Positions 47,241 through 56,306 of a stretch of 64,000 nucleotides of DNA are shown piece after piece. Source of the DNA: Actinoplanes sp. M2I2 (lineage in GTDB: Bacteria; Actinomycetota; Actinomycetes; Mycobacteriales; Micromonosporaceae); contig NZ_JALPVJ010000007.1 of the NCBI RefSeq assembly GCF_023544445.1, positions 62,001-126,000 on the forward strand, read 5' to 3'. The position numbers and the translations under genes are program-made. The notes under the pieces were generated by a model. It had not been told where the DNA came from, did no database searches, and saw only the letters and a program-made list of their open reading frames with translations. Each line of letters begins with the position of its first letter. The stretch's first letter is position 1.

Positions 47241-47966
47241 ATGCTCGACAATGACGGGGTGCAGGACGAGATCGACTTCACCTCGCCGCGGGGACGCCTG
47301 GCCGTCCGCCTGCGCGACGTGATCGAGCGCCGCTGGCCGGCCGAGGTGCAGGCGATCGGCGTGCACGGCTCGCTCGCCCACGGCGACGACCACGACGGCA
47401 GCGACGTCAACCTGACCGTCATCACCTATCGGCCGGGCGCCGGTCCGCGTCCCGCGCTGCGCAAGGTGGACGGCATCCTGGTCGACCTGCGCGTGGTGAC
47501 GGCCGAGGAGGGCCTGCGCCAGGCCCGCGAGCTGACCCCGCGCTGGCCCCTGCAGGCCGAGCAGTACGTCACCACCCGGCCGCTGCACGACCCGCGCGGC
47601 TGGTTCGCCCGGCAGCGCGACGCCCACCTGGGCCGCCTGGCCGAGACCCGGCCGCTCGAGTTCAGCGGCCTGGCCCGCCACGACTGGGAGATCGCCTCGG
47701 CCGCGCACGGCCGGGCGGTGCGCCTGGCCGAGTGGTACGAGACCGACGCGGCGCTCGTGATGATCGCCGACTCGCGGCTGCACGCGGCTCTGGTCACCGG
47801 CCTGCTCACCCGGACGTACTTCCGCAATCCGGCCGACGCCGTGCGGCGCACCGGCGTGGCCGGCGCCGACGTGCAGGAGCTCGGCGCCGTGCTCAAGCAG
47901 CAGGCCGAGGAGCTGACCGCCCGGGGCAAGCCGGTCGACGGCAACGTGGCCCTGCTGTTCGAGTGA
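47241..47966 (+). CDS. Nucleotidyltransferase-fold protein with altered active site
   Basis: 241 aa from ATG 47241 (GTG 47259 is an alternative). The N-terminal fold matches pol-beta-like nucleotidyltransferases: IGVHGSLAHGDDHDGSDVNL then ILVDLRVVT. The usual catalytic signature is GS...SDxD; here the second aspartate is Asn (Ser-Asp-Val-Asn), while the third Asp (VDLRV) is kept. The C-terminal half is helical, like the KNTase-C region. It may be a substrate-binding or degenerate enzyme. Convergent with the VIT1-type gene. Confidence 0.75.
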   Translation: MLDNDGVQDEIDFTSPRGRLAVRLRDVIERRWPAEVQAIGVHGSLAHGDDHDGSDVNLTVITYRPGAGPRPALRKVDGILVDLRVVTAEEGLRQARELTPRWPLQAEQYVTTRPLHDPRGWFARQRDAHLGRLAETRPLEFSGLARHDWEIASAAHGRAVRLAEWYETDAALVMIADSRLHAALVTGLLTRTYFRNPADAVRRTGVAGADVQELGAVLKQQAEELTARGKPVDGNVALLFE

Positions 47967-48025
47967 CCCGGCGGCCGCCCGCCGCAGCGCGCCGACCCCC
48001 TCGGACCGGGCTGATCCGGCCGGGC

Positions 48026-48736
48026 TCAGCTCACGTTGACGCCGATGAGCACGCCGATCCCGTACGTCGCGGCGGCGGCCAGCGCGCCGAGGACCAGCTG
48101 GCGCAGGCCGCCGAGCCACCACGGCCGCGCGGTGAACCGCCCGACCAGGGCGCCCACCACGAAGAGGCCGAGCCCACCCACGCCGAGCGCGAGCCCCAGG
48201 CTGTCGAGGCCGAGCAGATAGGGGAGCAACGGGATCAGCGCGCCCACGGCGAAGCACACGAACGACGAGCCGGCCGCCGTCCACGGGCTGGGCAACTCCT
48301 CGGGCACCACGCCCAGCTCCTCCTGGGCGTGCACCCGCAGCGCCTGATCGGGGTGCTTCTTGAGGACGTCGGCGACCTCGCGGGCGAGCGGCTCGGGCAG
48401 CCCGCGGGCCACCCACATGCCGACCAGCTCGTCGGCCTCACCCTCGGGATTGCGGGTCAGCTCGCGCAGCTCCTTGGCCAGCTCGGCGGCGATCTGCTCG
48501 TTCTGGGTGCGCACGCTCGTGTACTCGCCGATGCCCATCGAGATCGCCCCGGCGACCAGCCCGGCCACGCCGGTCAGCACCAGCGTGCTCCGGTCGACCC
48601 CGCCGCCGCCCACGCCGGCGATCAGCGCGATGTTGGTGACCAGGCCGTCCATCGCGCCGAAGGTGGCCGCCCGCAGCCACCCGCCCGAGACGTCGGCGTG
48701 GTGGTGCTCGGCCACGGCCGGACCGGTGGCGGTCAC
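48026..48736 (-). CDS. VIT1/CCC1-family transporter
   Basis: 236 aa from GTG 48736, overlapping the map stop by 4 bp (GTGA). Hydrophobic N-terminal pair with [20 protein letters not shown] and [19 protein letters not shown], a cytosolic helical segment rich in Glu (metal-binding domain of the family) and three C-terminal helices. VIT1/CCC1 proteins export or sequester Fe2+/Mn2+. Translational coupling with map, itself a metalloenzyme, is curious but may be incidental. Confidence 0.88.
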   Translation of the reverse strand: MTATGPAVAEHHHADVSGGWLRAATFGAMDGLVTNIALIAGVGGGGVDRSTLVLTGVAGLVAGAISMGIGEYTSVRTQNEQIAAELAKELRELTRNPEGEADELVGMWVARGLPEPLAREVADVLKKHPDQALRVHAQEELGVVPEELPSPWTAAGSSFVCFAVGALIPLLPYLLGLDSLGLALGVGGLGLFVVGALVGRFTARPWWLGGLRQLVLGALAAAATYGIGVLIGVNVS

Positions 48737-49590
48737 GGCAGGGTCAGGATCTCGTAGCCGTCGTCGGTGACCACCAGCGTGTGCTCGAACTGGGCCGTCC
48801 ACTTGCGGTCCTTGGTGACCACGGTCCAGCCGTCCGGCCACACGTCGTACTCGTACGTGCCCAGCGTGATCATGGGCTCGATGGTGAAGGTCATGCCTGG
48901 TTCCATCACCGTGTCGAGGCGCGGGTTGTCGTAATGCGGGATGTAGAGCCCGGAGTGGAACGTCTCGCCGATGCCGTGCCCGGTGAAGTCGCGCACCACG
49001 CCGTAGCCGAACCGGCGGGCGTACGACTGGATGACCCGCCCGATCACGTTGATCGGCCGTCCCGGCGCCACGGCCTTGATGCCCCGCATCATCGCCTCGT
49101 GGGTGCGCTCGACGAGCAGGCGCGCCTCCTCGCCGGCCTCGCCCACGCAGAAGGTCGCGTCGGTGTCGCCGTGCACCCCGTTCAGGTACGCCGTGACGTC
49201 GATGTTGATGATGTCGCCGTCCTCGAGCACGGTCGAGTCGGGGATGCCGTGGCAGATGACCTCGTTGAGCGAGGTGCAGCACGACTTGGGGAAGCCCTTG
49301 TAGCCCAGCGTCGACGGATAGGCGCCGTGATCGCACAGGAACTCGTGCACCACCGCGTCGATCTCGTCGGTGGTGACGCCGGGCTTGCAGTGCTCCCCGG
49401 CGAGCTGGGTGGCCTGGGCGGCCAGCCGCCCCGCGACCCGCATCTTCTCGATGGTCTCGGAAGTCTGAACGTGCGACCCGCGCCACTCTTTCGGGCGTTT
49501 CTTGCCGACGTACTCCGGCCGGACGATCGACGCCGGGACGGACCGCCAGGGCGACTGCTTCCCCGGCTCGAGGGCGGCGCGGACGGTCAT
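48733..49590 (-). CDS. map: Methionine aminopeptidase, type I
   Basis: 285 aa. Pita-bread fold with the metal-ligand series: [50 protein letters not shown] and QFEHTLVVT. The 40-residue N-terminal extension before the catalytic domain resembles MapB of mycobacteria (Rv2861c), which occupies the same chromosomal position. Removes initiator methionine from nascent proteins. A possible 30-aa upstream frame overlaps its ATG. Confidence 0.95.
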   Translation of the reverse strand: MTVRAALEPGKQSPWRSVPASIVRPEYVGKKRPKEWRGSHVQTSETIEKMRVAGRLAAQATQLAGEHCKPGVTTDEIDAVVHEFLCDHGAYPSTLGYKGFPKSCCTSLNEVICHGIPDSTVLEDGDIINIDVTAYLNGVHGDTDATFCVGEAGEEARLLVERTHEAMMRGIKAVAPGRPINVIGRVIQSYARRFGYGVVRDFTGHGIGETFHSGLYIPHYDNPRLDTVMEPGMTFTIEPMITLGTYEYDVWPDGWTVVTKDRKWTAQFEHTLVVTDDGYEILTLP

Positions 49591-49679
49591 GGACGGGCCT
49601 CCTCGGACGTGCCCTCCTGGCTCTCACCTGCGAGGCCGTAGATCGGTGCGGCCAGGCGCCGCGGGGTGCAGTCGGTCAT
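49587..49679 (-). CDS. Possible 30-aa upstream peptide of map
   Basis: ATG 49679 opens a 30-codon frame ([20 protein letters not shown], ending EEARP) whose TGA overlaps the map ATG (ATGA), the same coupling used between real genes in this window. GAGG is present but sits almost against the ATG, so initiation there is doubtful. No family recognised. Confidence 0.3.
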   Translation of the reverse strand: MTDCTPRRLAAPIYGLAGESQEGTSEEARP

Positions 49680-49823
49680 ACCTCAGAGCCTATCGCCGGG
49701 CATCGGCCGGCGACCTGTGGCGGCCGACGCACCGGGCCGGATCCGGCCCAGCACGATAACGGCTCTGGTGAGCCGTATCGACCGGTTGTTGCCGCCCCAG
49801 GGCCCCTGTGTAATCGTGTCAGC

Positions 49824-50135
49824 GTGGATCAAGAGCGAGCGGACCAGAACTTCACGGCCACGGCGGCCGTGGAGGAAGGCCGGGTCGTCGTGAAGGTGGC
49901 CGGCGAGGTGGACATGTCCACCGCCGATGTCATGTATCAGGCGGGCATCAAGGACGGCGTACCGGCGGCGACGCTCGATCTGCGAGCGGTCACCTTCTTC
50001 GACTCGGCGGCCATTCACGCGCTGCTGCGGCTGGCCGAGCAGTACGGCGACCGGCTGATCGTCCTGCCCTCGCCGCAGGTGCGGCGGGTGCTGGAGATCT
50101 CCGGGCTGTCCACCCAGCCCTGGCTCAGGGACTGA
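49824..50135 (+). CDS. STAS-domain anti-sigma factor antagonist
   Basis: 103 aa from GTG 49824. Single STAS domain: VVVKVAGEVDMSTADV, ATLDLRAVTFFDSAAIHALL with the phosphorylatable serine at 61, and VRRVLEISGL. In partner-switching systems the unphosphorylated form captures an anti-sigma kinase and frees a sigma factor. It converges with, and overlaps by 11 bp, the giant gene that carries both an anti-sigma-type kinase domain and a PP2C phosphatase domain, the two natural partners. Confidence 0.88.
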   Translation: MDQERADQNFTATAAVEEGRVVVKVAGEVDMSTADVMYQAGIKDGVPAATLDLRAVTFFDSAAIHALLRLAEQYGDRLIVLPSPQVRRVLEISGLSTQPWLRD

Positions 50136-53100
50136 GCCGCCGGCGCAACGTCACCGACGTACCGCTCTCCGAGCGCACCACCGACAGCTCGGTCAGCGCC
50201 CCGATCAGCGCCAGGCCGCGGCCGCGGAAACCGCCCGACTCGCTGGGACGCCACTTGCCCGTGTCCCGGACGGTGACGAGCACGGAGTCGTCGGTCACCG
50301 CCGCCTCCACGGTGATGCTCGCCTCGGCCGGCTCCAGCGGGTGTTCGATCGCGTTGGCTGCCGCCTCCGACACGGCCACCGTGAGGTCGAAGATGTCCGG
50401 CTCGGGCACGTCGTTGCCGGTGAGGAAGTCCTCGAGCCGGCGGCGCAGCGCACTGAGCCGGGTCGGCTCGGCCGGCAGCCGCAGCACGAACTGCCGCGGT
50501 TCGGTCGCCTCCATCGCGAGCAGGGCGATGTCGTCGCGTCGCGGTCGTCGGGCCGCCTTGGCGAGCAGCGCGTCCAGCAGATCCTCCACGTGTTCGGCCG
50601 GCTTCGCGGCATCGCTGATCAGTTCGGCCAGCCCGGCGTCGATGCCGACCTGACGGTCCTCCACCAGGCCGTCGGTGTAGAGCAGCAAGCGCGCGTTGCC
50701 GGGCAGGTCGGCGGCCAGCGTCGGGTAGTCGACGTCGGTGAGAGCGCCGATCGGCGGTCCCAGCGCCGACGTGTAGAGAAACGAGCCGACCTCGCCCGGC
50801 GGTACGAGCACGGGCGGGGGGTGACCCGCGGACGAGAAGTGCAGCCGCCGCTGCCGCGGGTCGAAACGGACGCAGACCACGGTCGCGAACTGCCGGCGGC
50901 CGAGGTTGTCCACGAGCCGGTTGAGCCGGGTCAGCGCGGCTCCGCAGTCGAAGCCCTCGAGGATGTACGCCCGTAAGGCGTTACGGAGCTGCCCCATGCC
51001 GGCCGCCGCCTGCACGCCCTTGCCGACCACGTCGCCGATGACCAGGAACAGCTGGTCGTCGGGGGCCGCGATCACGTCGTACCAGTCGCCGCCGACCTCG
51101 GCCTCGCTGCTGCCCGGCAGGTAACGGCTGGCCACGACGGTCCCGGGCACCCGGGGCAGCGTCTGCGGCAGCAGGCTGTGCTGCAGCGTGCTGGCGATCC
51201 GGTGCTCGGCCTCGTAGAGCCGCGCGTTCTCCAGCCGCAACCCGATGAGGCGGGCCAGCTGGGTGAGCACGGCCGGTTCGGGGGTGCCCTGCGGGGACGC
51301 CCACACGCGCAGCTCGCCGACCGTCGCGCCGGACGTGTCGGGCAACGGCAGCACCACGTCGGGCCTGGCCTCGTGCTCGGCCCGGCCGCCCACCTCGGCC
51401 CGGGCGCCGGGCACGGTGATGACCACCCGGCCGGCGGTGGTCATCACCCGGACGTGCTGGGCCGCGACGTCGAGCACCTCGGCCGTGGTGCGCACCGTGC
51501 TCACCGCGGCGGCGGTGTCGACCAGGCCGCGCAGCCGGCTGATGATCTCGCGACGGGCCTGGCCGAGGTCGAGGTTGGCCCGCACCCGGGCGGTCAGGTC
51601 CCGGGCCGAGAACGGCTTGACCAGGTAGTCGTCGGCGCCGGCGGCCAGACCCTCGCTGGACGCCTCCTCACCGGCCCGCGCCGAGAGCACCACGATCGGC
51701 ACCTCCCGGGTGCGCTCGTCGGCGCGCAGCGCGGCGATCAGCCCGAACCCGTCCAGCCGCGGCATCATCACGTCGGTCAGCACCAGGTCGAACTCGTCGC
51801 GCCGGGCCAGCTCGAGCGCGGCCCGGCCGTCGACCGCGGTGGTGACGTCCCAGATCGGGCGCAGCAGCCGGGTGAGATGATCGCGCAGGTCGGCGTTGTC
51901 GTCCACGAGCAGGATGCGGCCGCGGGGCCGGCCGGTCGTGGCGGGCTCCGGGACCGGCTCGTCGCCGCCCCGCCACTGCTCGGCCTCCTCGACGTACGGC
52001 CGGGGGTCGAGCTCGGGGACCGGCCGGTCGCCGCCCTCGGCGATCCGGTCGGGCGGCAGGTGCGCGGTGCCGAAGGGCACGGTCACGGTGAACACGCTGC
52101 CCCGGCCCGGCTCGCTCCCGGCGCCGGCCGACCCGCCGTGCAGCTCGGCCAGCTCGCGGACCAGGGCCAGCCCGATGCCGGTCCCCTCGTGGCTGCGGGA
52201 CCAGGCGCCGGTGACCCGGTGGAACCGGTCGAACAGCAGCGGCAGCTGGTCGGCCGGGATGCCGACGCCGGTGTCGCGCACGGTGAGCTCGGCGCCGCGG
52301 TCGACGGCCCGGACGCGGACCTCGACCCGACCGTGCGGCGTGAACTTCACCGCGTTGGAGAGCAGGTTGAGGACGATCTTCTCCCACATCTCGCGGTCGA
52401 CGTGGACCGGCGCGGGCAGCGGCGGGGCGTCGACCACCAGCTCGAGCCCGGCCCGCTCGGCGGCCGACCGGAACGTGCTGGCCAGCCGGGCCGTGTAGTC
52501 GGCCAGGTCGGTGGGCCGGTACGCGGCCCGCAGCCGGCCCGACTCCAGCCGGGAGAAGTCGAGGACCGTGTTGACCAGCTTGAGCAGCCGCAGGCCGTTG
52601 CGCCGCATGGGCAGCAGCCGCTCGCGCTGCCCGGCCGGCAGTTCCGGGTCGTCGAGCAGGTCCTCGAGCGGCCCGAGGATCAGGGTCAGCGGCGTGCGGA
52701 ACTCGTGGCTCACGTTCGAGAAGAAGTTGGTCTTGGCCTGGTCGAGGGCCGCGAGATCCAACGCCCGGGCCCGCTCCTGCTCGTACGCCCGGAGGGTGGC
52801 CACCGCCCGGGAGATCTGCGCCGTCGCGAGCTCGAGGAAGTCGCGGTAACCGCCGCCCAGAGCCAGGAAGCGGCTCACCCCGACGACCAGCGCGCCGGCC
52901 CGTTGCGTGCCCACGGTGACCGGCAGCACGAGCGCGCGGTCGGCCGCCGAGAGGGGCGCGTCGGTGATCTCCCGCAGGGTCGCCGTCGCCGCCTGCCCGC
53001 TCCGGATCACCTCGCGCACGATCGGGTGCGTCACCTCGGGCCCGGCGATCCCGTCACCCCCGCCGTCCGGGAGGTCGCCGTCCAGGATCAGGCGCGCGTA

Positions 53101-53718
53101 CGGGACGTCGGCCGCGTTCTCGGCGAAGACCGCGGAGACCTCGGCCGCCAGCGCCGCCTGATCCGGGCAGTCGGCCAGGCGCGAGCCGAGCGCGCTCAGC
53201 GTGCGCACCCGCCGCTCCCCCAGCACCCGGCCGGTGGTGTCGGCGACGATGCAGAAGATGCCCTCGACCTCGCCGCCGGCGGTGCGGATGGGGTCGTACG
53301 AGATGTCGAAGTAGGTCTCTTCGAGAAAGCCGTGCCGGTTGAGCACGAACGGGTGATCGGTGGCCCAGAACGCCTCGCCACCGGCGCGCACGTCGTCGAA
53401 GAGGGCCTTGAGCAGCGACCACGCCTCGGCCCACATCTCGCTGCCCGGCCGGCCCAGATAGGCGGGATGCTTATCGCCCATCGCCGCGATGTAGGCGTCG
53501 TTGTAGAAGGCGCAGTACTGCGGACCCCAGAAGACCACGATCTGAGCGCGGGAGGCGAGCATCGTGGCGACGGCGCTCCGCAGTTCCGGCGGCCATCCGG
53601 CGGGCGGCCCGACCGGGTTCGCCGACCAGTCGAGATCGAGCATGCGGCGGCCCATCTCGCCGCCCCGCTCGAAGGCCACGCGGAGCGAGCCGGGGACGCC
53701 GTCAGAGCTCTCGCTCAT
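50125..53718 (-). CDS. Hybrid sensor kinase / PP2C phosphatase / anti-sigma kinase (1197 aa)
   Basis: Domain order: PAS-like sensor (about 30-165), GAF (170-310), HisKA with His near 337 (NVSHEFRTPLTLIL), HATPase_c (NLLSNAVKFTPHG, DTGVGIP, GTGIGLAL), receiver with Asp near 649 (VLTDVMMPRLDG), a second GAF (about 745-840), SpoIIE PP2C (GGDWYDV near 874, AGHPPPVLV, LYTDGLVE) and a C-terminal RsbW-type HATPase (SEAAANAIEH near 1119, GRGLALI). It joins two-component sensing with partner-switching control in one cytoplasmic protein. ATG 53718 is preceded by GGAGGG. Convergent STAS gene is a likely substrate. Confidence 0.9.
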   Translation of the reverse strand: MSESSDGVPGSLRVAFERGGEMGRRMLDLDWSANPVGPPAGWPPELRSAVATMLASRAQIVVFWGPQYCAFYNDAYIAAMGDKHPAYLGRPGSEMWAEAWSLLKALFDDVRAGGEAFWATDHPFVLNRHGFLEETYFDISYDPIRTAGGEVEGIFCIVADTTGRVLGERRVRTLSALGSRLADCPDQAALAAEVSAVFAENAADVPYARLILDGDLPDGGGDGIAGPEVTHPIVREVIRSGQAATATLREITDAPLSAADRALVLPVTVGTQRAGALVVGVSRFLALGGGYRDFLELATAQISRAVATLRAYEQERARALDLAALDQAKTNFFSNVSHEFRTPLTLILGPLEDLLDDPELPAGQRERLLPMRRNGLRLLKLVNTVLDFSRLESGRLRAAYRPTDLADYTARLASTFRSAAERAGLELVVDAPPLPAPVHVDREMWEKIVLNLLSNAVKFTPHGRVEVRVRAVDRGAELTVRDTGVGIPADQLPLLFDRFHRVTGAWSRSHEGTGIGLALVRELAELHGGSAGAGSEPGRGSVFTVTVPFGTAHLPPDRIAEGGDRPVPELDPRPYVEEAEQWRGGDEPVPEPATTGRPRGRILLVDDNADLRDHLTRLLRPIWDVTTAVDGRAALELARRDEFDLVLTDVMMPRLDGFGLIAALRADERTREVPIVVLSARAGEEASSEGLAAGADDYLVKPFSARDLTARVRANLDLGQARREIISRLRGLVDTAAAVSTVRTTAEVLDVAAQHVRVMTTAGRVVITVPGARAEVGGRAEHEARPDVVLPLPDTSGATVGELRVWASPQGTPEPAVLTQLARLIGLRLENARLYEAEHRIASTLQHSLLPQTLPRVPGTVVASRYLPGSSEAEVGGDWYDVIAAPDDQLFLVIGDVVGKGVQAAAGMGQLRNALRAYILEGFDCGAALTRLNRLVDNLGRRQFATVVCVRFDPRQRRLHFSSAGHPPPVLVPPGEVGSFLYTSALGPPIGALTDVDYPTLAADLPGNARLLLYTDGLVEDRQVGIDAGLAELISDAAKPAEHVEDLLDALLAKAARRPRRDDIALLAMEATEPRQFVLRLPAEPTRLSALRRRLEDFLTGNDVPEPDIFDLTVAVSEAAANAIEHPLEPAEASITVEAAVTDDSVLVTVRDTGKWRPSESGGFRGRGLALIGALTELSVVRSESGTSVTLRRRLSP

Positions 53719-53731
53719 GACCCTCCACATA

Positions 53732-53753
53732 CTCAACTTCGGCTTCGGTTGAG
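53732..53753. promoter_or_regulatory. Dyad CTCAAC-N10-GTTGAG upstream of the hybrid kinase
   Basis: Perfect 6-bp inverted repeat 14-35 nt upstream of the kinase start and 56 nt past the end of the amidotransferase-like gene on the same strand. Could be an operator or a leader hairpin. Confidence 0.3.
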
Positions 53754-53808
53754 CACCGTAACACCGCGATCGCGCAGCGCTGTAACGGGTGGTCGGCGTG
53801 ACGAGAGA

Positions 53809-54558
53809 TCAGGCTGCGAAGGCCTGCGGCTGCAATCCGGAGCGTTTCGCGGCCGCTTCGACGAGCGCGGCGAAGACCCGGAGATCGTTGGTGCGCTCGG
53901 GGTGCCACTGCACGCCCAGGGCGTACGTGTGGGAGGGGTCCTCGATGATCTCGATGACCTGGTCGTCGGGGCACCAGCCGGTGGCGATGAACGAACCCGG
54001 GTCGTCGACTGCCTGGTGGTGGAACGAGTTCACCGTCGCGTGCGACCCGAGCAGGCCGTGGGCGATCGAGCCGGGCTCGATGATCAGGTCGTGCCGCCCG
54101 TACGCGGAGGCGTCCGCGGCCAGCGGGTCGGTGCCCGCCGCGGCGCGGTGCCGGTCGTGACCGACCAGGTCGGGCAGGTGCTGGTGCAGCGAGCCGCCAC
54201 CGACGACGGCCATCACCTGCATGCCGCGGCACACGCCGAGCAACGGCAGGTCGGCCTCGAGCGCGGCCCGCATCAGCAGGATCTCGGACTCGTCGCGCTC
54301 TTTGTCGATCTCGGTCTCGGGGTGGCGCTCGGCCCCCCAGTAGGCGGGGTCGATGTCGTTGCCGCCACAGAAGACGATGCCGTCGAGCGATTCGAGAACG
54401 TCGGCGCCGGGATCGTCCGGGGTGATCAGCACGGCGCGTCCGCCGACGGCGTGCACAGCCCGCACGTACGTCATGGGGAGCATGCCCGCCACGAGGTCGT
54501 TGCTGTTGTACTTCACCTGCTGGGCGTAGGACGTCATGCCGATCAGGGGCCTGCGCAT
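53809..54558 (-). CDS. Class-I glutamine-amidotransferase-fold hydrolase (PuuD-like), copy 1
   Basis: 249 aa. Gamma-glutamyl hydrolase family: IVFCGGNDIDPAYWG, nucleophile Cys110 in LLGVCRGMQ, GGSLHQHLPD, and catalytic His219/Glu221 in ALGVQWHPER. PuuD hydrolyses gamma-glutamyl-GABA to release glutamate; the exact amide here is unknown. Last gene of the permease-ligase-dehydrogenase cluster; 22 nt after copy 2. Equivalent to Rv2859c in position. Confidence 0.9.
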   Translation of the reverse strand: MRRPLIGMTSYAQQVKYNSNDLVAGMLPMTYVRAVHAVGGRAVLITPDDPGADVLESLDGIVFCGGNDIDPAYWGAERHPETEIDKERDESEILLMRAALEADLPLLGVCRGMQVMAVVGGGSLHQHLPDLVGHDRHRAAAGTDPLAADASAYGRHDLIIEPGSIAHGLLGSHATVNSFHHQAVDDPGSFIATGWCPDDQVIEIIEDPSHTYALGVQWHPERTNDLRVFAALVEAAAKRSGLQPQAFAA

Positions 54559-54580
54559 GCGGTGCTTTCCTCCTTGCTCG

Positions 54581-55282
54581 TTACTGACGTGCCGTCGGGC
54601 TTGCTTTCGCCGCGGTCACCAGGGCGCCGAACAGCCGCTCGTCGCGGACGACCTCGGGATGCCACTGCACGCCCAGAACGAATCGATGTCCGGGGTCCTC
54701 GACTGCTTCGGCGAGGCCGTCCTCGGCGCGTCCGGTGACGGTGAGCTTTCCGGCATCGGCGACTCCCTGGTGGTGGAAGCACCGGATGGCCAGGTCGTCG
54801 CCCATCAGGCCGGCGATGCGGCTGCCGGGCACGAACGACGCGTCGTGCTCGCCGTAGACGCCGGGCGCCGGGCGGTGCTTCTCGTGACCGAGGACGTCGG
54901 GCAGGTGCTGGTGCAGGGAGCCGTCGGCGGCGACCACGAGCAACTGCATGCCACGGCAGACCCCGAGGACGGGTACGTCCATGTCCAACGCACGGCGGGC
55001 CAGGAGCATTTCCGCCCGGTCACGATCGGGGCGAGTGACGGTCAGCGGCCCGGGCTCGGCGCCGTAGAGCTCCGGGCTCACATCGGGACCGCCGGCCAGC
55101 ACCAGACCGTCGAGCATCTCGAGCACGTCCGTGTCGTCATGCGGCGGGATCAGCACCGGCCGGCCACCCGCCTGGGTGACCGCTGCCGTGTAGTCGTGCG
55201 GGATCAGCGTGGTGGGAAGATCGCGCCAGACGCCCCAGGTGGCCGCTTCCACATAGGTCGTGATTCCGATGATCGGACGCAT
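54581..55282 (-). CDS. Class-I glutamine-amidotransferase-fold hydrolase (PuuD-like), copy 2
   Basis: 233 aa from ATG 55282 (GTG 55285 adjacent). Same family as the next gene: LVLAGGPDVSPELYG, nucleophile Cys109 in VLGVCRGMQL, DGSLHQHLPDVLGHEKHR, FVLGVQWHPEV. The two copies share the fold and the SLHQHLPD block but differ elsewhere, so they are an old tandem duplication, perhaps with different gamma-glutamyl substrates. Separated from the SDR gene by 259 nt containing a hairpin, so it may have its own promoter. Confidence 0.9.
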   Translation of the reverse strand: MRPIIGITTYVEAATWGVWRDLPTTLIPHDYTAAVTQAGGRPVLIPPHDDTDVLEMLDGLVLAGGPDVSPELYGAEPGPLTVTRPDRDRAEMLLARRALDMDVPVLGVCRGMQLLVVAADGSLHQHLPDVLGHEKHRPAPGVYGEHDASFVPGSRIAGLMGDDLAIRCFHHQGVADAGKLTVTGRAEDGLAEAVEDPGHRFVLGVQWHPEVVRDERLFGALVTAAKASPTARQ

Positions 55283-55383
55283 CACTTCACCGTAACTAGA
55301 TCACGTTTCGGATCAACACCCGGACGGATCCTTCGGTCATCCTTCAGGTGGAGGGCGCTCGAGCTGCAGGTGCTCAGGGGGTG

Positions 55384-55418
55384 CGCGGCGCCGTCATCTT
55401 GCTGACGACGGCGCCGCG
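55384..55418. terminator. Strong 12-bp hairpin between SDR and hydrolase genes
   Basis: Perfect arms CGCGGCGCCGTC (55384-55395) and complement (55407-55418) with an 11-nt loop, 124 nt downstream of the SDR stop and about 100 nt upstream of the next gene. No U-run. The rest of the 259-nt gap shows no gene. Confidence 0.6.
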
Positions 55419-55541
55419 TCCAAGGCCCCTCTGTCCCACCCCCACGGGGATCGACCTGCGCGGGCGGGGATTCGACCCCTTCACCCGACGACGAAATCGG
55501 GTGTATGGGGACGGTGCCCGTGTAAACGGAGTCCTAAACGT

Positions 55542-56306
55542 TCACAGCGGAGTTACATAGGCGCCGGTGATTCCACCGTCGACCACGAACTGCGAGGCGG
55601 TCATGAACGAGGCGTCGTCGCTGGCCAGGAAGGCCACCGCCGCGGCGATCTCGGCCGGCTCGGCGAACCGGCCCATCGGCACGTGCACCAGCCGGCGGGC
55701 GGCCCGCTCGGGATCCTTGGCGAACAACTCCATCAGCAGCGGGGTGGCGACCGGGCCCGGGCACAGCGCGTTGATCCGGATGCCCTCGCGGGCGAACTGC
55801 ACGCCCAGCTCACGGGTCATCGCCAGGACCCCGCCCTTGCTGGCGGTGTAGGCGATCTGCGACGTCGCGGCGCCCAGCAGGGCCACGAACGAGGCGGTGT
55901 TGATGATCGAGCCCTTGCCCTGCCGCTGCATGTGCGGGATCGCGTACTTGCAGCAGAAGAAGACCGACGTGGTGTTGACCTTGAGCACCCGCTCCCAGGC
56001 GTCGAGGCCGGTGACCAGGATCGAGTCGTCGTCGGGCGGCGAGATGCCGGCGTTGTTGAAGGCGATGTCGACCCGGCCGTGCCGCTCGGCGACGCCGTCG
56101 AAGAGCGCCCGCACCTGCTCCTCGTCGCTGACGTCGCAGGCGACGAACTCCCCGCCGGTCTCCTTGGCCACGGCCGCGCCGGCGTCCTCCGAGATGTCCA
56201 CGGCGATGACCTTGGCGCCCTCGGCGGCGAACCGCCGCGCGGTCGCCAGCCCGATGCCACTGCCGGCGCCGGTGATGACGGCGACCCGATCCTGCAAACG
56301 CTCCAC
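55542..56306 (-). CDS. Short-chain dehydrogenase/reductase
   Basis: 254 aa from GTG 56306 (GGAG 5 nt upstream). Classical SDR: ITGAGSGIG cofactor loop (11-19), Asp37 after beta2 favouring NAD, NNAG at 84-87, catalytic Ser139 region, Tyr153 and Lys157 (YTASK). C-terminal FVVDGGITGAYV. Starts immediately after the aldehyde dehydrogenase stop. In this cluster (Rv2857c-like) it could oxidise the hydroxyl of a gamma-glutamylated amino alcohol; substrate not shown by sequence. Confidence 0.9.
   Translation of the reverse strand: MERLQDRVAVITGAGSGIGLATARRFAAEGAKVIAVDISEDAGAAVAKETGGEFVACDVSDEEQVRALFDGVAERHGRVDIAFNNAGISPPDDDSILVTGLDAWERVLKVNTTSVFFCCKYAIPHMQRQGKGSIINTASFVALLGAATSQIAYTASKGGVLAMTRELGVQFAREGIRINALCPGPVATPLLMELFAKDPERAARRLVHVPMGRFAEPAEIAAAVAFLASDDASFMTASQFVVDGGITGAYVTPL

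Noticed and set aside
55466..55480. tRNA T-arm-like sequence (GGGGATTCGACCCCT)
   Set aside because: The loop spacing is off by one base and no acceptor, D or anticodon arms can be built around it on either strand.
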